A stretch of DNA of 64,000 bases. Origin: Sabellastarte sp. h YS-2021 (taxonomy: Eukaryota > Annelida > Polychaeta > Sabellida > Sabellidae). Positions 13,101-23,058 of the stretch are shown here, piece by piece; the first letter of the stretch is position 1; each line of letters begins with the position of its first letter. The position numbers were made by a program, and so were the translations under genes. Below the pieces are notes generated by a model. The model was not told the DNA's origin and searched no databases. It saw only the letters and a list, made by a program, of their open reading frames with translations. The stretch covers positions 108,733,793-108,797,792 of the forward strand of contig OZ024929.1 in the NCBI GenBank assembly GCA_964017235.1, written 5' to 3'.

Positions 13101-16100
13101 TGAAATCAACTTCGGGTCTTAGGTGTGTGGTTGTGGCTGCTTGTAGGAAAATACATCTGGCATTTACTAGGGCAAAGAAATAGTATTATGTGTGAAGGTG
13201 ATTACTTATTGATCTTGTATCTTAAATTGTTTGAGTATTTTACAACAATTCAATTTAACATATGCTGATCTCATCAGACACTTTGATCTTAATTTTTTCC
13301 AACAGTGACAAATGTGGCTTTTCCTAGAGCTTCTGGATTCCCATTTTTAGCAATCAAAGGAGATTCCCATTTACTCTTCTTTTGTGCCAAAATATTTTGG
13401 ACAGTAATAAAATATTTATTTTTTCAAAAAATAAACCCCCAAAGTGTAGTTTTAAATAAGAAACAACCGACTTAGTAAATAATTCACAAGATGTTTACAA
13501 ATAAATGAATAAACTAGAAATAGGACGCCCTGTTGATAGTAGCTGCGACATATGAATAGAAACAGGATAGCATAGAAGAACACACATTATCATGTGTAAT
13601 GTCCACCCCATGAACCTTTTGCAAAAATTGCACTGTAGTCTTACAAGACCCTGTTTCATATGTGAAATATATCAAGGATGCTTAAATATTTATTAGTTTA
13701 CATGTAAATTATTTCAGCTTCATGCCTTTTTGCACTGGTTGGGTCGAAAATTTTGACGAAATCGCTCTATCTGGCACGGTTAAGGAGATAGAAGCAAATT
13801 TGTGTTTTTCCATTTTTTGGCAAAAAATCGAAAATTCCAAATGGCCGCCACTTTTGGGGAGAGTAAATTTTTTTTGAAAATTGCCAAGAGTGCATTGCCT
13901 AGATATCCTGTGGGTCGAAAATTTCAATGAAATCGCTCTATCTCGCACGGTTGAGGAGATAGAAGCAAATTTGTGTTTTGCCATTTTTGGCAAAAATTCG
14001 AAAATTCAAAATGGCCGCCATTTTTTGGGAGGGGAAAATTTTTTTGAAAATTGCCAAGAGTACATTGCTCTGTTAACCTGTGGGTTGAAAATTTCGACAA
14101 AATCACTCTATCTCGCATGGTTAAAGAGATAAAAGCAAATTTGTGCTTTTCCATTTTTTGGCAAAAAATCGAAAATTCAAAATGGCCGCCATTTTTGGGG
14201 AGGGGAAATTTTTTTGAAAATTGCCAAGAGTACATTTCTTAGATACCCTGTGGGTCGAAAATTTCGACAAAATCACTCTATCTCGCATGGTTAAGGAGAT
14301 AGAAGCAAATTTGTGTTTTGCCATTTTTGGCAAAAATTCGAAAATTCAAAATGGCTGCCACTTTTGGGGAGGGGAATATTTTTTGAAAATCGCCAAGAGT
14401 ACATTTCTCAGATACCCTGTGAGTCGAAAATTTCGACGAAATCGCTCTATCTCGCACGGTTAAGGAGATAGAAGCAAATTTGTGTTTTGCCATTTTTGGC
14501 AAAAATTCGAAAGTTTTGGGGAGCGGAAATTTTTTTGAAAATTCCCAACAGTACATTTCTGAGATATCTTGTGGGTCATAAAATTTCGATGAAATCGCTC
14601 TATCTCGCGCGGTTAAGGAGATAGAAGGAAATTTGTGTTTTGCCATTTTTGGCAAAAATTCGAAAATTCAAAATGGCTGCCACTTTTGGGGAGGGGAATA
14701 TTTTTTGAAAATCGCCAAGAGTACATTTCTCAGATACCCTGTGAGTCGAAAATTTCGACGAAATCGCTCTATCTCGCACGGTTAAGGAGATAGAAGCAAA
14801 TTTGTGTTTTTCCATTTTTTGGCAAAAAATCGAAAATTCCAAATGGCCGCCACTTTTGGGGAGAGTAAATTTTTTTTGAAAATTGCCAAGAGTGCATTGC
14901 CTAGATATCCTGTGGGTCGAAAATTTCAATGAAATCGCTCTATCTCGCACGGTTGAGGAGATAGAAGCAAATTTGTGTTTTGCCATTTTTGGCAAAAATT
15001 CGAAAATTCAAAATGGCCGCCATTTTTTGGGAGGGGAAAATTTTTTTGAAAATTGCCAAGAGTACATTGCTCTGTTAACCTGTGGGTTGAAAATTTCGAC
15101 AAAATCACTCTATCTCGCATGGTTAAAGAGATAAAAGCAAATTTGTGCTTTTCCATTTTTTGGCAAAAAATCGAAAATTCAAAATGGCCGCCATTTTTGG
15201 GGAGGGGAAATTTTTTTGAAAATTGCCAAGAGTACATTTCTTAGATACCCTGTGGGTCGAAAATTTCGACAAAATCACTCTATCTCGCATGGTTAAGGAG
15301 ATAGAAGCAAATTTGTGTTTTGCCATTTTTGGAAAAAATTCGAAAATTCAAAATGGCTGCCACTTTTGGGGAGGGGAATATTTTTTGAAAATCGCCAAGA
15401 GTACATTTCTCAGATACCCTGTGAGTCGAAAATTTCGACGAAATCGCTCTATCTCGCACGGTTAAGGAGATAGAAGCAAATTTGTGTTTTGCCATTTTTG
15501 GCAAAAATTCGAAAGTTTTGGGGAGCGGAAATTTTTTTGAAAATTCCCAACAGTACATTTCTGAGATATCTTGTGGGTCATAAAATTTCGATGAAATCGC
15601 TCTATCTCGCGCGGTTAAGGAGATAGAAGGAAATTTGTGTTTTGCCATTTTTGGCAAAAATTCGAAAATTCAAAATGGCTGCCACTTTTGGGGAGGGGAA
15701 TATTTTTTGAAAATCGCCAAGAGTACATTTCTCAGATACCCTGTGAGTCGAAAATTTCGACGAAATCGCTCTATCTCGCACGGTTAAGGAGATAGAAGCA
15801 AATTTGTGTTTTGCCATTTTGGGCAAAAATTCGAAAGTTCAAAATGGCCGCCATTTTTGGGGAGGGGAAAATTTTTTGAAAATTGCCAACAGTACATTTC
15901 TCAGGTACTCAGTGGGTCGAAAATTTTAACGAAATCACTCTATCTCGCACGGTTAAGGAGATAGAAGCAAATTTGTGTTTTGCCATTTTGGGCAAAAATC
16001 GAAAATTCAAAATGGCCACCATATTTGGGGAGGGGAAAATTCTTTGAAAAGTGACAAGAGTACATTTCTTAGATACCCTGTGGGTCAAAAATTTTGACGA

Positions 16101-19100
16101 AATCGTTCTATCTCGCACGGTTAAGGAGATAAAAGCAAATTTGTGTTTTCCCATTTTTGGCAAACAATCGAAAATTCAAAATGGCCCCCATTTTTGGGGA
16201 GGGGGAAATTTTTTGAAAATTGCCAAAAGTAAATAGCTCAGATACCCTGTGGGTCGAAAATTTCGACGAAATCGCTCTATCTCGCACGGTTAAGGAGATA
16301 GAAGCAAATTTGTGTTTTGCCATTTTTGGCAAAAATTCGAAAATTCAAAATGGCTGCCATTTTTGGGGAGGGGAAATTTTTTTTGAAAATTGCCTAGAGT
16401 ACATTGCTCAGATACCCTGTGGGTCGAAAATTTCGACGAAATCGCTCTATCTCGCACGGTTAAGGAGATAGAAGCAAATTTGTGTTTGGCACATTGGGAA
16501 AGTAGCTAAGTAGCTATTACTCAGCTAGCTATACAGCTATCTTCACCAAAAGCAATCCCATGCAAGCTATTAACCCAATAAACCTCCATACTAAATTTCA
16601 GAAAGATAGGCGTAATAGCATTCCTTAAAATGTCTGGAAACCAAAGAGATACTCAAAAGTAGCAAAGTAGCTATTACTCAGTTAGCTATAGAGCTATCAT
16701 CACCAAAGGCAATCCCATACAAGCTATTGACCCAATAAACCTGCATGCCAAATTTGGTAAAGATAGGATAAGAACTGGTGCCTAAAATGTTTGGAAACCA
16801 AGTGGGACGCCGGACGCCCGAAAAAGTAAAAATAATATGTCCACCCCCCAGTGGGGTGGACATAATTACTCATTACATGAAATAAATTGATTTTACTCAA
16901 AATCATAAATCAGGGTAAAAAGCATATGATACCCGTTGTGGGAGTCATATGTGTAGAAAAGACAGAAGAAATTAGGCACACTTGCTATCGATGATGCAGC
17001 ACAAGATAATGAGTTTCCCAGATTGTTGACTGGAAACTCAATAGCCTGCAAAGGAGTTGAATTTTTCTGATTCCCCCTGTAAGACTTTGCAGGAAAATTT
17101 AAAAATGAAAAGGTATGACAGATTAACTGCAATAACTGCCTTAATTAAAAAAATGAGTAAATAGAAAAATTTTAAAAAGAGGTGAAACTATATTTCTTTA
17201 AAGCCACCTAAAATCTGGATGCCAGATTCATCAACAGGACTTTAAGTTCTGCATGTCGACAGGATATGAAATTCCGTCAACAGAATTTGAAATTTTATCA
17301 ACACAACTTAAAATCCCTTCAAACCAACTGAATGCAGTTAAGGATTGGAAGTTCACAATAAAGGTTAATTGTAAGGAGGGTTTCTTCATAAAATGCAAGT
17401 GATGAAATTCACTGGGTTGATACGAGGTTACCTTGGCTCCACTGTACTTGCATGTATAGCTGAGGCACAAACCCACCAACAGGAGATTTGCATGAAAAAG
17501 TTTAATATCTCTGTTGAATATTGCCAACCACTGCTCAGCAAATAAATTTCATCACCCAGTCAAGTTTGGCATCAGCCATTTGAACCCTCAAGGACCAGCA
17601 ATACTCATGTTTAATCAAATCTAATCATTACTTAGCCAATTTCTAGCTTAATTTAATTTGTTTGTGAAAAGACAGCCCCTGAATATTATGATTAGGTTGC
17701 CAGGAGTTAAAACTATTATTTGCAATTATCGCTCAAATCCATGAGCTGTACATGGTAGCTGGACAAATCGGCCTTTCACCAAATCGGCCCTCAACACATC
17801 AGCCCCCTGCAAACTCGGCCCCCAGGTAAAAAAAAATGGTAATGCAATAACAGTGTTTTTATAGCCCTTAATCTCCATCATATGACAAGCCTTAAGACTG
17901 GTACACCTTTATTACACACAGTGCATTAGGCAAGCATAAGGTTAATTATCAATGACAAATAATGGAGGGGGGGGGGGATAATTCTTTATCATAGTCTGTT
18001 TTTTTTTCACAATTAGATAATCAGATTATGTGAAGGGTGGTAGCTATACTTTAGTGATATTTAGCAACAGTACAATTAACAGATATAAAAGATTTTTAGA
18101 TACTGTAATCAATACCTTTTTATCCTCTTCCCTGTAATCACTAATTTGTATTTTAATTATTAAAAGTGCAATTTATTTAATGAAGATTAAATGCTATAGT
18201 GGCTTTCTACCAGTAATCACCTGCCAGCCTACCAGTAAACGCCCGCGTTATATTTCTTTGTTAGAGGTCAAGGGCAAATGCTTCTGTTTTTATACAAAAT
18301 GGGCGTTCACTGGTATTTCCAGTTTGTGGTAAAAGCAGCCAATAAATTGTTAAACTATAAAGGTTTGAAACAAATGTAACAAAATGTGCCTCAGTTACTA
18401 CTTGTGGTGTATATCATTTGACAATTTAATGGTAGAAGAATAAAACATAAAGCTGTCAATATAATTTAAATTAAAAATATTAACTTCAGCATGGGCATTT
18501 ACTGGTAGAAAGCGACTAAGACTTTTCATTAGATTATATACAGTATGCTAGGTAAAACCCATGGTTTCTGTTCACGACACCGTACAGTGGCACTATGATT
18601 CCTGGGGCCGGTTTCACAAAGCCTCCTTAAGATAAAGGTCGCCTTAAATTCTGGGATTTCCTTGATTTTCTCCCTCCTTTAAAAAATATCAGTTTCACAA
18701 AGCCTCTTTCCTTAAAGGAGACCTTGAAAACTCCCTTGAATTTCAAGGAAGCTAAGGACCTACCTTAGATTTAAGGAAGTGTCCTTCAAGGAATGTTTAT
18801 TAACTTTAATGAACATTTTAAGGTGAATCCACCTAAATATATAGAACTTGTAACATTATTGACAAACCCACATCCACAAACAATGTTTTGCTGTTTATTA
18901 TTTCATACAATTTGGTTGTTTAATTCTTCAAAAATTGATGGTCAAACTTTTGAAGTGAGAAACATATTCATGGAGTTTCCTTGAACATAAATGGCCCCTC
19001 CCTTACTTTAGGTAAAAAAATTGTCATGTGACCTACTGTATTAATTTGCGAAATATAATCACAACCAATCTGCATTTTACAAAATTTATTAAAATATAGA

Positions 19101-20816
19101 TTTACTGACTTTACTGATCTTTAACAGTGTTACCATAAGGACATTGCCTCCATAACGTAATTTAGGTACAAAATAAGTGCACAAGTAGACATGTACTAAC
19201 AGTGAAAGAAAAACATTGGTGTGGTTACTGCTTCACGCCTTAACTTGGCACACCTTGGACACAAAAAGTTTATTTTTGATTGTTTTGAGTGTAGTTTCGT
19301 AGATTTCTTTTTATTAAAATATGCATTGACACAAGCGCAAGTTATAAGAGCATTTTACTGACATAAAATCAAAATAATTAACCTTTTACACTCGTTTTTA
19401 CTGAGCGATAATATAATTTCTACATGAAATCAGCGCCTCAAATTGGCACAATTTGCATACGGAAAGTGCCGAAGATATTTAAATTATTTCTGTCGTCACT
19501 TCCACTTCCTTATTTGTTTAGCGGAAATGCGCGAGTGTGGGCGATAAAGAATAAAAATTAGGAAATATTCTGTCTTCCGTTTTGTGCCAATTTGAGACGT
19601 GTGCCAAGATACAAATCTAGGCAGTACAGCTTTTTGGAAACAACTCCCAAAAGAAATAAAAATGCAAATAATGTATCTGAAAATTAAAATGTACCTAATG
19701 TACCAAGTTTAAAATAGTTAAAATGCTAAAATGCAATTTACTCTCTAAATATTTAAACTAAATTGTGTGAAGGTTATATAAGTAATGGAGGGGAAATTCC
19801 AAGCTGTGTGGTTATACAGGAAATCGCCCTTCCTTTGTTTTAAGGAAAATCTTTGGTAAGGTGGAATAAAGACGGGTTTGTGAAACAGGATTTAAGGGAA
19901 GCCTTGCCAAAGGTTAGAAATCCCCCTTCCTTTAAGGAAAGAAAAAACAAAGGACCGGGCTTTGTGAAACCGGCCCCAGTACAGTGCCAGGTGGGCCAAA
20001 ATCGTAACTTACATTTATTTGTTGTTTTACGTCTCGTTCAACAGCCAGGGTCATACTGCGACGGGTAGTTTACAGGTGGAGGAAACCAGTGCATACTGCA
20101 CTGTAAACCACCGGGCATCGGCAAGTAACTACCAACTTTCCAACATGAAGCGCCCGGCCCGAGACTTGAACCGGCGGCCTCAGAGGTTGGAGGCGAGAAC
20201 TCTAACCGCTACACCACCGAGCACCATCGTAATTAAGCACGCTCTTATATAGACGTGGTTACCTCGGCTCTACTTTACTTGCGTGTAGAGCCGTGGCACG
20301 ACCCAACATAGAACTGCATGGAGATTTGCATAAAACTTTTTTCTGTTGAATAAAAATTGATAAAATGACTGAACCTGGTTTAATATGATTAGAAACAGTT
20401 GATATTATGCCAAAGACACAACAAATACAATATGTGTACAAAATATATGCTATTTAACACAGATTTTATAATAAAAGACCATTTTCAAATTTTTGGAGAA
20501 ATGGTCCAAAATCCCTGGAAAATCAGGAAATGTCATTTATTTTTTGTCAAACATGTTTGCATGTTGACTGATTGTTGAAGAAAATGAAACAAAATAGTTG
20601 TGGGAACAGTTCTGTGTTCACATTTGTATGATATTTGTGTTTTATGCAAATCTCCAGTTCTATGTGGGGTTGTGCCACGGCTCTACATGCAAGTAAAGTA
20701 GAACCGAGGTAACCACGTCTAGCTCTTATATATTCAAACCACTTGGTGGAAATATTTTGGTACACTGACCAATATGGTGTTCCTATATAGGAAATAAACA
20801 TAAGATATCTTCTCAT
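4079..20816 (-). CDS. PUSL1: PUSL1: tRNA pseudouridine synthase-like 1 (TruA family), spliced
   Basis: Ten coding exons: 20816-20770, 12622-12568, 11589-11477, 10712-10632, 9831-9757, 9309-9226, 7711-7582, 4956-4846, 4403-4220 and, less surely, 4131-4079. All junctions are GT-AG and the phases match through exon 9. The product of about 310 residues is close to the length of vertebrate PUSL1 (about 300). TruA-family landmarks appear in order: an N-terminal YLMFISYIGT strand; SSSRTDRGVHAL, whose Asp is the predicted catalytic nucleophile; RVPNDFSSRHRATGRSYIYR; EHDFSAF; and YMYHQVRQMTGVILAVGKG, the conserved C-terminal helix. The family isomerises uridine to pseudouridine in tRNA; the target position here cannot be read from sequence. 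Intron 1 (12623-20769) and intron 7 hold many transposons. The start is the ATG at 20816, directly before a family-typical N-terminus. Confidence 0.9.
4220..4403 (-). CDS. PUSL1: PUSL1 exon 9
   Basis: Begins VRQMTGVILAVGKGLLSPDV and ends near PAVGLYLAKVHYNET, matching the end of human PUSL1 (APAHGLFLKSVLY). The acceptor is TCTCTAG. A donor ACAG|GTAATT is present. If it is not used, the frame reads on to a stop at 4047 and adds about 57 low-quality residues. Confidence 0.88.
4846..4956 (-). CDS. PUSL1: PUSL1 exon 8
   Basis: A phase-0 exon of 37 codons that ends in YTSRSYMYHQ, the first half of the conserved C-terminal helix. Acceptor GCACAAG, donor CAG|GTAAAC. Confidence 0.9.
4957..6139. other. 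PUSL1 intron 7, distal part
   Basis: Intronic AT-rich DNA. Open frames of 61 and 95 codons on the plus strand (5142-5554) have no protein-like features. No other feature seen. Confidence 0.55.
6140..7505 (-). mobile_element. Decayed inverted copy of the TACCCCAC-family element
   Basis: About nine diverged tandem units of roughly 140 bp. Each includes forms of 'CCAATATCCCTGCCAAGTAT', 'CAACTTCCTTCACCTTA', 'GAGATATAGCCTGGAC' and 'AAGGTCAAATCAA'. On the minus strand these match the units at 56700-57540 and 32030-33020 (GGTGTAGGAAGTTGATACTT). The right end reads, on the minus strand, TTTTCACCCATG, as at the start of the other copies. The terminal TACCCCAC hairpin is missing, so the copy is truncated. 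Confidence 0.75.
7582..7711 (-). CDS. PUSL1: PUSL1 exon 7, HDFSAF motif
   Basis: Encodes SPLDMNLVQEAAKRLNGEHD then FSAFTTLSAL, matching the QEAAQHLLGTHDFSAF region of vertebrate PUSL1. Acceptor TTAACAG, donor AAA|GTATGT, phase 0 out. Confidence 0.95.
8270..8600 (+). repeat. Two old relatives of the 147-bp unit
   Basis: Sequence in PUSL1 intron 6 carries the same block order as the 1-1617 array: ACCTTGAACGAG, ACAAGGTCAAATC, AAAAGATTCCC, CATGATTTCCTA, GGTTTCACATC, GACCAAT, then a second, poorer copy. It is a much older remnant of the same family. Confidence 0.7.
9226..9309 (-). CDS. PUSL1: PUSL1 exon 6
   Basis: Encodes IQVQKQPGFSPFSQPYSPLE and LDRILTV, the less conserved insert before the HDFSAF motif. 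Acceptor TTGTAG, donor GAG|GTAAGT; phases match on both sides. Confidence 0.82.
9757..9831 (-). CDS. PUSL1: PUSL1 exon 5, RNA-binding loop
   Basis: Encodes VLQTLRVPNDFSSRHRATGR followed by SYIY. The DF-x-x-RH-x-AT-x-R-x-Y pattern is a TruA signature. Acceptor TTTCAG, donor CAG|GTAAAA. Confidence 0.93.
10632..10712 (-). CDS. PUSL1: PUSL1 exon 4
   Basis: Encodes KEGYEFDPCLLTFAANQM and following residues up to NESI, aligning with the helix after the catalytic strand. Acceptor TTTCAG, donor AG|GTAGGT; phase 2 in and out. Confidence 0.85.
11477..11589 (-). CDS. PUSL1: PUSL1 exon 3, catalytic Asp
   Basis: Contains SSSRTDRGVHALCNSVHVDL. The Asp of RTD is the predicted catalytic residue of the TruA family. 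The usual Ala after it is Arg here. Acceptor TTGTAG, donor AG|GTGTGA, phase 2 out. Confidence 0.92.
12568..12622 (-). CDS. PUSL1: PUSL1 exon 2
   Basis: One base completes the codon from exon 1, then GLARQKRGDVRTVIDTLE follows, ending in phase 0 at GAG|GTCAGT. It corresponds to the short linker and first helix before the catalytic strand. Confidence 0.8.
12623..13571. other. PUSL1 intron 1, proximal part
   Basis: AT-rich intron sequence between exon 2 and the large element at 13572. No exon or repeat recognised. Confidence 0.55.
13720..16490. repeat. Tandem array, unit about 167-172 bp, about 16 copies
   Basis: Each unit reads approximately: GGGTCGAAAATTTCGACGAA, ATCGCTCTATCTCGCACGG, TTAAGGAGATAGAAGCAAAT, TTGCCATTTTTGGCAAAAA, a GCCGCCATTTT block, GGGGAGGGGAAA, TTGCCAAGAGTACATTTCTC, AGATACCCTGT. 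Many open frames of 60-131 codons on both strands are translations of this unit and not genes. Confidence 0.95.
13790..15793. repeat. Higher-order duplication, 2 x 1002 bp
   Basis: Six consecutive monomers are repeated almost exactly 1002 bp downstream (for example 13881/14883, 14051/15053, 14221/15223, 14278/15280). The only difference I noticed is GGCAAAAATTCG in the first copy against GGAAAAAATTCG in the second near 15333. The flanking monomers are clearly more diverged. Confidence 0.93.
16836..16864. repeat. 12-bp hairpin, element 5' end
   Basis: TATGTCCACCCC (16836-16847) pairs with GGGGTGGACATA (16853-16864) around a five-base loop. Confidence 0.85.
16867..18198. other. PUSL1 intron 1, decayed repeats
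   Basis: No exon seen. About 17400-17490 resembles, poorly, the terminal repeat of the Mutator-like MITE at 20250 (GAGGTTACCTTGGCTC, AGGAGATTTGCATGAAAA). At 17760-17822 the words CAAATCGGCC, CAACACATCAGCC and CAAACTCGGCC form a short degenerate tandem. A G-run occupies about 17965-17974. Confidence 0.5.
18199..18516. mobile_element. TA-flanked MITE, 318 bp
   Basis: The left end GTGGCTTTCTACCAGTAA and right end TTACTGGTAGAAAGCGAC are inverted repeats with one mismatch. TA lies directly outside each (18197-18198, 18517-18518). Second copies of the motif inside (ACCAGTAAACGCCCGCG, GGGCGTTCACTGGTA) make the element a nested fold-back. It fits a Tc1/mariner-type MITE. Confidence 0.75.
18602..19979. 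mobile_element. Fold-back element with 21-bp perfect terminal inverted repeats
   Basis: The left end begins CTGGGGCCGGTTTCACAAAG and the right end is its exact complement (21 bp). Both subterminal regions are rich in CCTTTAAGG-type palindromes (for example CCTTGAATTTCAAGG at the left and TTCCTTTAAGGAAAG at the right), so the two ends fold extensively. No clear flanking target duplication and no protein domain. The open frames at 18793-18984 and 19853-20068 look incidental. A decayed relative may lie at 58100-58240. Confidence 0.7.
20000..20240 (-). mobile_element. tRNA-derived SINE
   Basis: On the minus strand, 20225-20150 is tRNA-like: box A TGGTGTAGCGG and box B GGTTCAAGTCT in the right order and spacing. 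The body then ends near a GAACGAGACGTAAAACAAC segment (about 20040-20020) and an AAATAAATG tail. The 3' segment resembles the end of the SINE at 39110-39265. Its 5' side is abutted by the target duplication of the next element. It is not a functional tRNA gene, because the anticodon arm does not fold cleanly. Confidence 0.7.
20250..20721. mobile_element. Mutator-like MITE, long TIRs, 9-bp target duplication
   Basis: Terminal inverted repeats of about 85-90 bp begin TAGACGTGGTTACCTCGG and run to ATTTGCATAAAAC, with about 90 percent identity. GCTCTTATA occurs exactly on both sides (20241-20249 and 20722-20730). Long TIRs with a 9-bp duplication are typical of Mutator-superfamily MITEs. It lies in PUSL1 intron 1, 48 bp from exon 1. 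Confidence 0.85.
20770..20816 (-). CDS. PUSL1: PUSL1 exon 1 (start codon)
   Basis: Encodes MRRYLMFISYIGTPY plus two bases (phase 2), like the RYLVYFQYVGT start of the human protein. The donor is TG|GTCAGT, an uncommon form also used by exon 2. The exon lies only 48 bp from the Mutator-like MITE in intron 1. Confidence 0.8.
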
Positions 20817-22831
20817 ATTGGTGTGGAGAAAAAGAACACGTGGTGATGTTTACAAATACAGAAAAATACTAAAGTGGTGGTTGCATATTCCCGACCTTGG
20901 GTCAGACTATTGCCGATTTTAGAATGGGGGCCAAAATTTCAGTAATCCTATATCGGGAAGCAAAAGTCAACATGTTTCATATATTTTAAGAAGCCAGATT
21001 CCCAAATTTTGGAACTTCAGTCTGACCTATACTAATAATATTATGTCTAATCATACAAATCAGGATACACTGTAGTCAGTTCCGTTTCTCTAATAAGTCT
21101 AATATTATTGCAATAAGTAACATCCTGTTACTGTTGCATCTAATCACATTAAAATCATATAGATAAAGTAGGTATGACACCATACCTTAGTTCAGACACA
21201 TGAGGTAGATACTTGTTTACAATCTCTAACCCTTAATTTGTTGCTGACACATCAAGTGAGTCTATCATCAAACCCTGTTATATCATGGTGGCAACAATCT
21301 GGAATTACCTGCAAGTCACCGACAAGCCAACTCAGTGATGGCAATTCACTGACAGAAAATTTACTTACAAAAATGACACATGCAGCTTTGATAATACTAA
21401 TAAATTGCCATAAATTGCTCTAAGGTGTATTATATATCTGCAATCATTAAATTCCCTTTGTTAAAACATGTTATATTATGAAATTGTGACGAAACTTAAA
21501 TGTGTGTGCCACTGAATGGACGATTGACAATAAAATGACAGATGAATCCATTATTTGGACAACAAAAACGTGCTTTGTCTGTATGAAGACATGCATAGAT
21601 GATCATTTGAATATTGTAATTTCTTTTCAGCAAAAGAATGACAAAAAAATGGGGTAGTATTGTGTAATTAATTTACTTAAAATTTGTGGTCAAGTTGATG
21701 CCTACAAGTTGTTTTGTCAGCGATTTGTTCATATACCATTATGAAATCATAGTGAAATTGTACAGGTTATGTTAAAAAACAACTGAGAACTCCAAAATTT
21801 TATTGGGATTGCTTGAGATAGATTTCCGGATAAATTGGGTAGATTCTACTTAAATCTTGATGGTGGTGATTAGGATGCATTTTAATTTTCTCACCCTTTC
21901 AGCAAATTTTGGCACTTTCAGACCCCAATCCATGACACCCTGATTTTAAAGTGTGTCCACTTTCCCAACAGTCATATTGAATATGAAATTGGCCTTAACA
22001 TTTTTCAATTAAAATTTTTCGAAGTGAGATTTTTTGACAATTTTAGTTACTGATTCTTAAATTAATAAACTTTTGATAATTAGGACCCACCACCACCAAG
22101 CAAACCCTTTTTTCAAAATTTTAAATTATTTTCAACAGAAAGAAGCACAATTCTTAATATGTAAGGACATGATTTGAAGCAAGTATAGTAAACTTTGAAA
22201 GTCAGTCAATCATTTCTGAACAGTTATTTTTGGCGACTCAACGGCAGCCTTATCCCCTCATTTTAGCCTGTACCAATTATGTAGGTCAACATTTCCTGAA
22301 GCTACGTGGAGTGACCGGTGTTGCCAAAATCTCATATATTTCACCATTATTGCGTAGTCCACGTACACTATTGCTCTTAAGGTATAGTGAGTGTTAAAAG
22401 AGGAGTTTATGGTATAAAATGAGATACTTTGCGATGAATGTGCCCTTGTAGTCAGGAACGCAGAAACACACTCGCCAAACCACTGCACACCCCCTGCACC
22501 AAAATATTATTGCTCAGCCATCAAGTTCGCCACTCAAGTGAAGGTGGTTACTTGTAATTTATGACACTATTACCATTTCTTTACTGTGAACTTGAAGCTC
22601 TAAGCATAAATTTGATTGAAGATTGAGGCGCCGCTCGAAAGACTGACGCAGGATCCCAGATCTCCACCCCCTCGACCCATGTTTTAACTGTGTTTCGACT
22701 GAAAGCGCCTCTGTCTTCACTTTATCTGCACAAATTTATCAGTGTCTTTGGAACCAGCAACAGGGATGTCGCCAGACTGCGCGCTTGCGAGAATCTCACA
22801 ATTATTTAATAATCTCACACGATTTCGCAAC
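20817..22831. other. Upstream of PUSL1; head-to-head spacer, PUSL1 side
   Basis: The PUSL1 promoter and 5' UTR must lie here, but no TATA box or initiator could be fixed. The sequence is AT-rich until about 22600. There a GC-richer stretch (22620-22820) contains GGCGCCGCTCGAAAG, CCCCCTCGACCC and GACTGCGCGCTTGCGAG. That stretch is a candidate promoter for either flanking gene, by composition only. Confidence 0.4.
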
Positions 22832-22833
22832 TA

Positions 22834-23058
22834 CTGCTTCCCTCCATAAGTTGGCCGCAGTCATAAGTTGGCCGCCCTCAGCACAGCTTCACAGGGCTTT
22901 AACATGAGTGGCCTACTACACCCTGAAACCATGTATTATTATTAAACTTATTATATGCAACAGTTTTCCTTGGTGTACAATAACCTACTTGTCTTTCTGG
23001 AGCCAGTAGATGAGCCGCGGCCAACTTATGACTGTGGCCAACTTATGGAGGGAAGCAG
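22834..23058. mobile_element. TA-flanked MITE, 225 bp
   Basis: The left terminus CTGCTTCCCTCCATAAGTTG is inverted at the right (CAACTTATGGAGGGAAGCAG). The TIRs extend to about 42 bp with one mismatch, and TA flanks both ends (22832-22833, 23059-23060). Each TIR carries a direct repeat of CATAAGTTGGCCGC. It fits a Tc1/mariner-like MITE. Confidence 0.8.

Larger units (their letters stand above)
13572..16866 (-). mobile_element. HINE-like element with 167-bp tandem core (minus strand)
   Basis: The 5' end is a 12-bp hairpin at 16864-16836, followed on the minus strand by a GC-rich patch (GGGCGTCCGGCGTCCC), two units of about 160 bp around 'AGTAGCTATTACTCAG' (16500-16835), and a core of about 16 tandem units (13720-16490). 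Near the 3' end an inverted copy of the tip, AATGTCCACCCC on plus (13598-13609), is followed by a stem-loop ACACAT-TATC-ATGTGT (13582-13597). A tip-matching inverted repeat lying inside a terminal stem-loop is the diagnostic layout of Helentron-type elements. No coding domain. Confidence 0.75.

Noticed and set aside
13709..16471. Many 60-131 codon open frames on both strands at 13.7-16.5 kb
   Set aside because: All are translations of the 167-bp tandem unit; identical 'proteins' recur exactly 1002 bp apart because of the DNA duplication.
20150..20225. A functional tRNA gene on the minus strand
   Set aside because: A and B boxes are present, but the cloverleaf is imperfect and a SINE body follows.
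22258..22488. Minus-strand 76-codon frame as an upstream exon of PUSL1
   Set aside because: PUSL1 already has a full N-terminus with a start codon at 20816, and the frame has no family motif.
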